Source: Clostridiales bacterium
Lineage (GTDB): Bacteria > Bacillota_A > Clostridia > Saccharofermentanales > Saccharofermentanaceae
DNA length: 19,668 nt
Direction: 5' to 3'
Assembly (NCBI GenBank): GCA_017649745.1
Contig: JAGCGE010000142.1
Span: 1 to 19,668 of the forward strand
Part shown: positions 14,399 through 19,668 of the stretch, in pieces
Numbering within the stretch: position 1 is the stretch's first letter
How the letters are laid out: each line of letters starts with the position of its first letter
The notes under the pieces: generated by a model
Told to the model about the DNA's origin: nothing
Databases searched by the model: none
What the model saw: the letters and a program-made list of their open reading frames with translations, nothing else
Program-made: the position numbers and the translations under genes

Positions 14399-15868
14399 TT
14401 ATGCTTTCTTTTTGTGTTTTCCGCTCTTGATCGCATCGATGTAAAGTCCCGGATGGAACAGTATGAGAAGCGGGAAAAGCTCCAAACGGCCTGCGAGCAT
14501 ATCGAACATCAGTACATACTTCGAAAAATCGTTAAAGAACGAGAAGTTCGCTGTCGGACCTACAAGATTAAGACCTGGACCAATGTTGTTCATTGTTGCG
14601 AGAACTGCTGAGAAGTTGGTCGAGAAGTCGTAGTTTTCGATAGAGATAAGAAAGATCGAAGCGAAGAACAGTATTATGAACGTAATGAAGTAAACGTTGA
14701 TAGAGCGTACTACTTCGTGCTCTACAGGCTTTCCGTCCATCTTTACCTTGCTCACGCGTCTTGGATGGATGTAGTTCTTAAGCTCTTTTCCAATCGTCTT
14801 GATGAGAACGACGAGACGTGTGACCTTGATACCGCCGCCGGTGGAACCTGCGCAGGCACCGACAATCATGAGGATAACAAGAACGACTTTACAGACGTTA
14901 GGCCACAAATCGAAGTCGGCTGAAGAGAATCCCGTTGAAGATATGATGGAAGCTACCTGGAAAACGGTGTGTGTCATCGTCTCGAAAGGTGTAGAGAACA
15001 TATGCCTGATGCTTACAAATATGATCGTAACTGCAGATGCGATGAGAAGGAGATAGTAATGGATCTCCTCGATCGCGAATGCCTTTTTGAACTGACCGAA
15101 AAGCAAAAGGTAGTAGATATTGAAGTTAAGACCGAACAGGATCATGAAGATAGAAACGACCCACTGGATGTAAGGCGAGAAGCTCATGAAACTGTCATTC
15201 CTGATTCCGAAACCACCTGTACCGGCTGTTCCGAATGAGGTCATAAGACTGTCGAGGATACTCATTCCTCCGAAGATAAGGAGGACGACTTCAAGGAGCG
15301 TAAGAAATACGTAGATGATGTAAAGAAGCCTTGCCGTATGTCTTACCTTTGGTACGAACTTACCTACGGAAGGTCCAGGGCTCTCGGCACGCATGAGATT
15401 GATGTGTGAGCCGCCGCTCATCGGAACGACTGCCAGAAGGAATACGAGAACGCCCATACCGCCGATCCAGTGTGTGAAACTTCTCCAGAACAGGCAACAT
15501 GTCGGCATCGATTCGACTTCCGGAAGGATACTCGCACCGGTTGTCGTAAAGCCCGAGATCGTCTCGAAAAGCGCGTCGGTAAATGATGGGATAGTTTTGG
15601 AGATATAAAACGGCAGACATCCCACAAGACTCATGAGGATCCAGCTTAATGCAGTCGATACGCAGCCCTCTTTAAGATAGAAAACCATGTCGTCAGGCTT
15701 TTTCCAGACGAGAGGGAGACTTACAAAGAATGTGCCGAGCGAGACATAGAGAAAGATGAATGTAGTTTTCTCACCGCAGAATAGTCCTACGATAAACGGA
15801 AGGAGCAGAAAAAGCGCTTCGAGGCGGAGAACATTACCCAAGATGTATCTAATAATCTTAGTATTCAT
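14399..15868 (-). CDS. trkH: TrkH-type potassium uptake channel subunit
   Basis: This 489-residue membrane protein is the ion-conducting subunit of the Trk potassium uptake system. The four pore loops of the TrkH/KtrB fold are visible: GFTTTGAS (106-113), FGTAGTGGFG (212-221), ISSTGFSS (309-316) and MNNIGPG (426-432), each with the filter glycine. ACAGSTGGGIKVTR (338-351) lies in the intramembrane-loop region that gates the pore. Length and the extra N-terminal helices fit TrkH rather than the shorter KtrB. The start is ATG 15868 with GAGGT about six bases upstream, inside the end of trkA; the genes are three bases apart and cotranscribed. Its partner TrkA is encoded immediately upstream, completing the system. 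Confidence 0.95.
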   Translation of the reverse strand: MNTKIIRYILGNVLRLEALFLLLPFIVGLFCGEKTTFIFLYVSLGTFFVSLPLVWKKPDDMVFYLKEGCVSTALSWILMSLVGCLPFYISKTIPSFTDALFETISGFTTTGASILPEVESMPTCCLFWRSFTHWIGGMGVLVFLLAVVPMSGGSHINLMRAESPGPSVGKFVPKVRHTARLLYIIYVFLTLLEVVLLIFGGMSILDSLMTSFGTAGTGGFGIRNDSFMSFSPYIQWVVSIFMILFGLNFNIYYLLLFGQFKKAFAIEEIHYYLLLIASAVTIIFVSIRHMFSTPFETMTHTVFQVASIISSTGFSSADFDLWPNVCKVVLVILMIVGACAGSTGGGIKVTRLVVLIKTIGKELKNYIHPRRVSKVKMDGKPVEHEVVRSINVYFITFIILFFASIFLISIENYDFSTNFSAVLATMNNIGPGLNLVGPTANFSFFNDFSKYVLMFDMLAGRLELFPLLILFHPGLYIDAIKSGKHKKKA

Positions 15869-15871
15869 CGT

Positions 15872-17242
15872 TTACCTCAAAATGTCGTTGATGTCCGAAA
15901 GACCCTTATGAGTCGTAACGATAAGGACATTGTCGCCTTCACTGATCATATCAGAACCTGTCGGGATCTTGATGACACCATTATGCGAGATGAATGCTAT
16001 AAGGAGATTATCCTTAAGTGTCAGCTCCTTAAGTGTCTTGCCCGTAACCTTAGGCGCATCTGATACTGAGAATTCTATTGCTTCGACCCTGTTATCGAAA
16101 ATGTGATACAGCGTCTCGATGTTTCCTCTGGAGCCCATCTTGGCACGTACATAAGCGATGATAGCTTCTGACGTGATGTACTTCGGATAGATAACACTTC
16201 CGAGGTTGAGGTTATTGATTACTTCGGTAAAACCGATCCTGTTGACCTTTGTGATTACCTTCGCATCAGAGACCTGCTTGGTGTACAAAGTGAGCATTAT
16301 GTTCTCTTCGTCGATACCCGTAAGAGGAACAACGGAATCGAAAGACTGGATACCAGCTTCCTTAAGGAAGTCCTGATTGATACCGTCTCCGTTAAGGATA
16401 ACAGCCTTAGGAAGGAGAGTACAAAGCCTCTCGCAACGTGCACGGTCGTTCTCTATGATCGTTACTTCGATACCTCGTCTAAGAAGTTCGTCAGCGAGGT
16501 AATAGGCAGATCTTCCTCCGCCTATGATGAGAGTATTCTTAACAGCTTTAGTAGCGAAACCGATCTTAGTCAGGAACTGCTTAGCTGCCTTACGAGTAGC
16601 TGCGAAAGATATGATATCGCCCTTCTTGAGCTCGAAGCTACCGGAAGGGATAGTGATCGAATTGTCACGCTCAACGGCACAGATGAGGATATCATTCGTG
16701 ATATTCATACCGAGGTGGGATATCGTCATTCCGTCAAGGATGTTGTCATCAGGGATCTTGATCTTGATAAGTTCAGCCTGATTGTGTGCGAAAGAGTTGA
16801 CCTCGAGAGCTGTAGGGAGATATAAGATCCTGGCTGTCTCTCTAGCCGCTTCAAGATCAGGATTGATGATGAGTGCGAGGCCCAACTTATCACGCAGGTA
16901 ACTTGCTTCAGCACTGTAGTCAGGAGTACGAACTCTGGCGATAGCCGAACATTTACCGAATTGCTTAGCGATAATACAACAGAGGAGGTTAAGTTCATCT
17001 GAACCGGTTACTGCGATCAGGACATCTGTGTTCTGAACGTCCGCATCACGCTGAGCCTCAAGGCTAGCGCCATTACCGATGATTCCCATTACGTCATAGA
17101 GATTAGCGAGTTCCTGGACCTTGTTGGAGTCCGTGTCGATTATGGTTATATCGTGACCTTCGTCACTCAACTGCTCGATCAATGTTGCTCCGACTTTACC
17201 GCATCCGATGATAACGATCTTAAGTCCGGTAGATGGTTTCAT
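15872..17242 (-). CDS. trkA: TrkA, NAD-binding regulatory subunit of the potassium uptake system
   Basis: This 456-residue cytosolic protein has two tandem RCK units. The first Rossmann fold shows GCGKVG (13-18) with Asp36 at the end of the second strand (ITIIDTD); the second shows GGGRSA (241-246) with ITIIEND-type VTIIEND (260-266). Each is followed by a TrkA-C-type domain (about 150-225 and 370-456). It binds NAD(H) or ATP and gates TrkH. A full two-unit TrkA paired with TrkH matches the Trk type; Ktr systems use a single-unit KtrA. The start is ATG 17242 behind GGGGAGG. No ydaO-type c-di-AMP riboswitch can fit in the 90-base gap upstream. Confidence 0.95.
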   Translation of the reverse strand: MKPSTGLKIVIIGCGKVGATLIEQLSDEGHDITIIDTDSNKVQELANLYDVMGIIGNGASLEAQRDADVQNTDVLIAVTGSDELNLLCCIIAKQFGKCSAIARVRTPDYSAEASYLRDKLGLALIINPDLEAARETARILYLPTALEVNSFAHNQAELIKIKIPDDNILDGMTISHLGMNITNDILICAVERDNSITIPSGSFELKKGDIISFAATRKAAKQFLTKIGFATKAVKNTLIIGGGRSAYYLADELLRRGIEVTIIENDRARCERLCTLLPKAVILNGDGINQDFLKEAGIQSFDSVVPLTGIDEENIMLTLYTKQVSDAKVITKVNRIGFTEVINNLNLGSVIYPKYITSEAIIAYVRAKMGSRGNIETLYHIFDNRVEAIEFSVSDAPKVTGKTLKELTLKDNLLIAFISHNGVIKIPTGSDMISEGDNVLIVTTHKGLSDINDILR

Positions 17243-17267
17243 ATCTGCCTCCCCGAAAAACTAATAC

Positions 17268-17296
17268 TTCAATTTTACTATTATTATCACTAAAAT
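17268..17296 (+). promoter_or_regulatory. Candidate promoter for the Sel1-repeat gene in the divergent gap
   Basis: TTCAAT (17268-17273), a 17-base spacer and TAAAAT (17291-17296). The -35 match is weak and the -10 good. The whole 90-base divergent gap with trkA is very A/T-rich; I could not settle on a trkA promoter on the other strand. Confidence 0.35.
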
Positions 17297-17332
17297 AAAG
17301 TAAAAAATAGTCAACAGTCAGGAGCTTAGTTT

Positions 17333-18850
17333 GTGGAAGAATTCCCTTTTATTGTAGATGATGTATCATTAAGGGCTTTTTTCAGGTTCGAGATAACATA
17401 CGCCGAGATGACGGAGGGCAGGGAGAATATTCTTTTCGATGACTGCCGTATCACCTTGGAAGATTATAAGATCGCCATGGAGAATCTCAAGGATGCGGGA
17501 TTATGCCGTAAGGATTTCTGTGAGGAGTGGTATGAGCATGTCTTCATCCGTCTTAAGGACGAATTCGGCATCAGATACAACAGTTACGCGATAGGATACG
17601 GTCTGCCTGTCTATAACAACGAGAAAGAGATCACGGATGCCATATGTTTCTGGTGTAAGGAACAGTATGACAAGTATCTCGACAAGGAAGGCGACAGCGA
17701 GATCCCTAACTATACTGAATGCCTGAGGTCGATCTCTTTCTTCAGGAATAATGTCGATCTCCCTCTCGAAAAGAGGAAGTTCACGACGCTCATGAAGAGG
17801 TATTCAGTACGAAGCCTCGGATCGACGTCTAATATCAACTCCGCTCCGACAGAGCGAAGGGTCCTTTTCAAGCGCTTCGTAAACGACCTTTGTAAGGTAA
17901 GCGATTTCTATGGCGTGAGAGCAAAGGGCTTCTCATATCTTTTCGGAAATGTGTGCTTTAAGAAAGATATCCAGGCGGCCAAAAAACTGTTCCTTGACCT
18001 TTATCAGGTTGACGAGGACACTAGGCTTGCAGGGCTTTTGGGAGATATCTATTACGGTTACTTCGACGATGTGCCTGACTACACCACGGCGTTTATGTAT
18101 TACACGGTAAGCGGTCTTGACGGCAATACCGATGCGCTCCTTAAGGTAGCAGAGATGCTCGCCGAAGGCCGCGGAACAGTGAGAAATGAGAAGGTCGCGA
18201 GAGCCACGGTGATGAATCTTTACGACCAGACCTATTCTGAGTTCTGTAAAGGCATGTTCGCTTGTTCGCTCCCTGAAGTAGCGAGGACGATCGGTAATTT
18301 CTGTGCCAGGGGTATCGCCGGAAAAGCCGATGCCATGGAGGCTTTCAAGTATCTCAATATTGCCAAGTACGCACTTAACAGGCGTATGACCGAATGCGGA
18401 ATGATGACAGATTCGTCGCTCATGGAAGAGATAAGGCTCCTCTATGATGCGCTTGCACGCGAAGTCGGAACGAATCCGAACGCTTCGCAGGTCATATCGG
18501 AAGTTCCGAATCTTTTCCTTACGGCGCTTACTGACAGCTACAAGGTAGAGGTCGAGGTAAGGCCTGTAAAGAGCGAGTTCAAGCTTATCTCGAGAAGGAT
18601 CCGAAAAGAAGGAGAAGAGGTCCCTTCAGGCATCTTCGTCGATTTTCCTCTCATAGAATATGCGACGCTGACAGATGAAGTTACGGAGTTTTTCCCTAAG
18701 AAGTCGAAGGTGATGATAAAGGGCAACAAGACGACCTTTATCGCTGATGAGATGGTCTACGACACAAAAGAGAAGCTCTGTATTTTCAAGAATTCGGGAA
18801 TAGTAGTAGCCAAGATAAAGACAGGCATGTATGTAGCAAGAGTCAGGTAG
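17333..18850 (+). CDS. Hypothetical protein with Sel1/TPR-like repeats
   Basis: This 505-residue protein starts at GTG 17333 with AGGAG (17322-17326) upstream. There is no signal peptide or membrane helix, so it is probably cytosolic. Residues 1-200 match nothing I know; they are rich in aromatic and acidic residues (FCEEWYEHVF, AICFWCKEQYDKYL). Residues about 195-350 look like Sel1-type helical repeats: ARxxLG-like RLAGLLGDIYYGYFDDVPDY with TTAFMYYTVSGLDGNTDALL, then KVAEMLAEGRGTVRNEKVAR, then TIGNFCARGIAGKADAMEAF. Such repeats usually bind partner proteins. The last 110 residues (about 395-505) look beta-rich. It ends in TAG, the only intact gene here to do so, and the HhH gene begins seven bases later, so the two are probably one transcription unit. 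Function unknown. Confidence 0.82.
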   Translation: MEEFPFIVDDVSLRAFFRFEITYAEMTEGRENILFDDCRITLEDYKIAMENLKDAGLCRKDFCEEWYEHVFIRLKDEFGIRYNSYAIGYGLPVYNNEKEITDAICFWCKEQYDKYLDKEGDSEIPNYTECLRSISFFRNNVDLPLEKRKFTTLMKRYSVRSLGSTSNINSAPTERRVLFKRFVNDLCKVSDFYGVRAKGFSYLFGNVCFKKDIQAAKKLFLDLYQVDEDTRLAGLLGDIYYGYFDDVPDYTTAFMYYTVSGLDGNTDALLKVAEMLAEGRGTVRNEKVARATVMNLYDQTYSEFCKGMFACSLPEVARTIGNFCARGIAGKADAMEAFKYLNIAKYALNRRMTECGMMTDSSLMEEIRLLYDALAREVGTNPNASQVISEVPNLFLTALTDSYKVEVEVRPVKSEFKLISRRIRKEGEEVPSGIFVDFPLIEYATLTDEVTEFFPKKSKVMIKGNKTTFIADEMVYDTKEKLCIFKNSGIVVAKIKTGMYVARVR

Positions 18851-18857
18851 GTGGATT

Positions 18858-19668
18858 ATGGACAGACCCTCAAAAGAACAGGTTCAGTCACTTGTAAAAG
18901 AGCTTAAGGCGACGGATAACGCCCTGAGCCAGACAGTTTCGACGATCTCCAAGCACAAGGGAGACGTCAAGAAATACTATAGTGAACTATGTAAGAGAGG
19001 CGTCGAAAAGTCACTTTCCGAAGTTCCGATAGAATCGCTCAATACCGAATCAGACGGTATCAACATTACAGCGCTTAAAAATGCCGGCTACGTGAATCTC
19101 AGTAACATTCTCGGAAGGTCTGAGGAAGAACTTAAGCAGGTGCAGGGCATAGGCGATGTCATGGCTTCCAAGATCGTTCAGAATGCTAATGAGAGCAGGG
19201 ACAAGATCGTAAAGAACTATTCTCTCAGGATAACGGCTGAAGATACGGAAGATCCTGCTATAGAAGGATTTATCTCTGAACTTTATTACCTCATGAAGCT
19301 CGGTACGACAGGTGACGAGATCTCTGCTCTTTATGATGTCTCGCACTTTCAGATCATTGAGAATTCCCCTAAGGCTGAGGCTATCAACGTCGTATGGATC
19401 AAGTGGACTTTCTAGACTGATCAGACAAAGAAAGAGCGACTTAATGCCTACGCTACACTGCTTAAGCTTAAGGAAACGGGTTATGTCGAGAACGCATCCG
19501 CTCTTCAGGCTAAGTATCAACAGACTGTCGGATCGATAGGAAGCGGTGAAGCCGTTCAGGCGTTCAAGACTAATACTGCGCCGTTCTACGCGTTCATGGA
19601 GCGCCTTTTCGGAAAGGATGCCGTTAAGGATGAAGATCAGGTCCTTCTCCTTCCGGAGGAAGTCTTCA
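18858..19668 (+). pseudogene. Interrupted N-terminal part of a helix-hairpin-helix protein (runs off the window)
   Basis: The ATG at 18858 opens 185 codons ending at TAG 19413-19415. The same frame then stays open for 84 more codons to the window edge, and its product (TDQTKKERLNAYATLLKLKE...) looks like continuing protein. A single change from TCG (Ser) would create the TAG. Residues 72-107 form a helix-hairpin-helix, with ALKNAGYVNLSNILGRS followed by EEELKQVQGIGDVMASKI, a non-specific DNA-binding fold. The flanks are charged helices. I suspect the N-terminus of a large DNA-acting enzyme such as a helicase, but no catalytic motif falls within the window. Options are a pseudogene, a sequence error near a contig end, a real short HhH protein, or stop-codon read-through. 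Confidence 0.6.

Overview
The window looks like a piece of a low-to-mid GC Firmicutes genome, most likely a gut- or rumen-type Clostridia. The signs are purine-rich Shine-Dalgarno sites (AGGAGG or G-runs) before most genes, a ThiW-type thiamine-precursor transporter, a cytidylate kinase-like protein, a SleB-type wall hydrolase, lipoproteins with Firmicutes-style lipoboxes, and the remains of an EF-hand/leucine-rich surface protein. I cannot name a species from the sequence alone. Almost all of it is ordinary, densely packed housekeeping DNA; no tRNA, rRNA, CRISPR array, insertion sequence or phage module is visible.

Layout. Positions 1-283 (minus) hold the start of a secreted EF-hand/LRR-like protein broken by a nonsense codon and a one-base frameshift. 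496-786 (minus) is a small three-helix membrane protein with its own terminator. 946-5643 (plus) is a tightly packed run: Fe-S aldo/keto reductase, RlmI-type rRNA methyltransferase, dUTPase, then thiW-thiM-thiE (thiazole uptake, thiazole phosphorylation, thiamine phosphate synthesis). 5764-7733 (plus) is an ArsB/SLC13-type transporter and a cytidylate kinase-like protein, closed by a terminator shared with a convergent, cysteine-rich SleB hydrolase (minus, about 7783-8457) that has no ATG at its best start. 8661-9743 is tryptophanyl-tRNA synthetase, followed by a terminator and a PAP2 phosphatase (9800-10768).

10716-13104 (minus) is a polar amino acid ABC importer: lipoprotein receptor, terminator-like hairpin, permease, ATPase. 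The ATPase gene overlaps the end of the PAP2 gene tail to tail, and a hairpin inside the PAP2 coding region is a good candidate for the importer operon's terminator. Divergent from the receptor is a lipoprotein (13295-14332, plus) with 23 consecutive acidic residues, then a Lys/Asp tract, then two similar domains. 14399-17242 (minus) is the trkA-trkH potassium uptake pair. The right end (17333-19668, plus) holds two unfamiliar genes: a Sel1-repeat protein and a helix-hairpin-helix protein interrupted by an in-frame TAG.

The least explained parts are the acidic lipoprotein, the Sel1/HhH gene pair, and the wall hydrolase with a probable ATT start. Both broken genes sit at the window edges, so sequence error near contig ends should be considered for each. 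I found no convincing evidence of a wholly new defence or mobile system.
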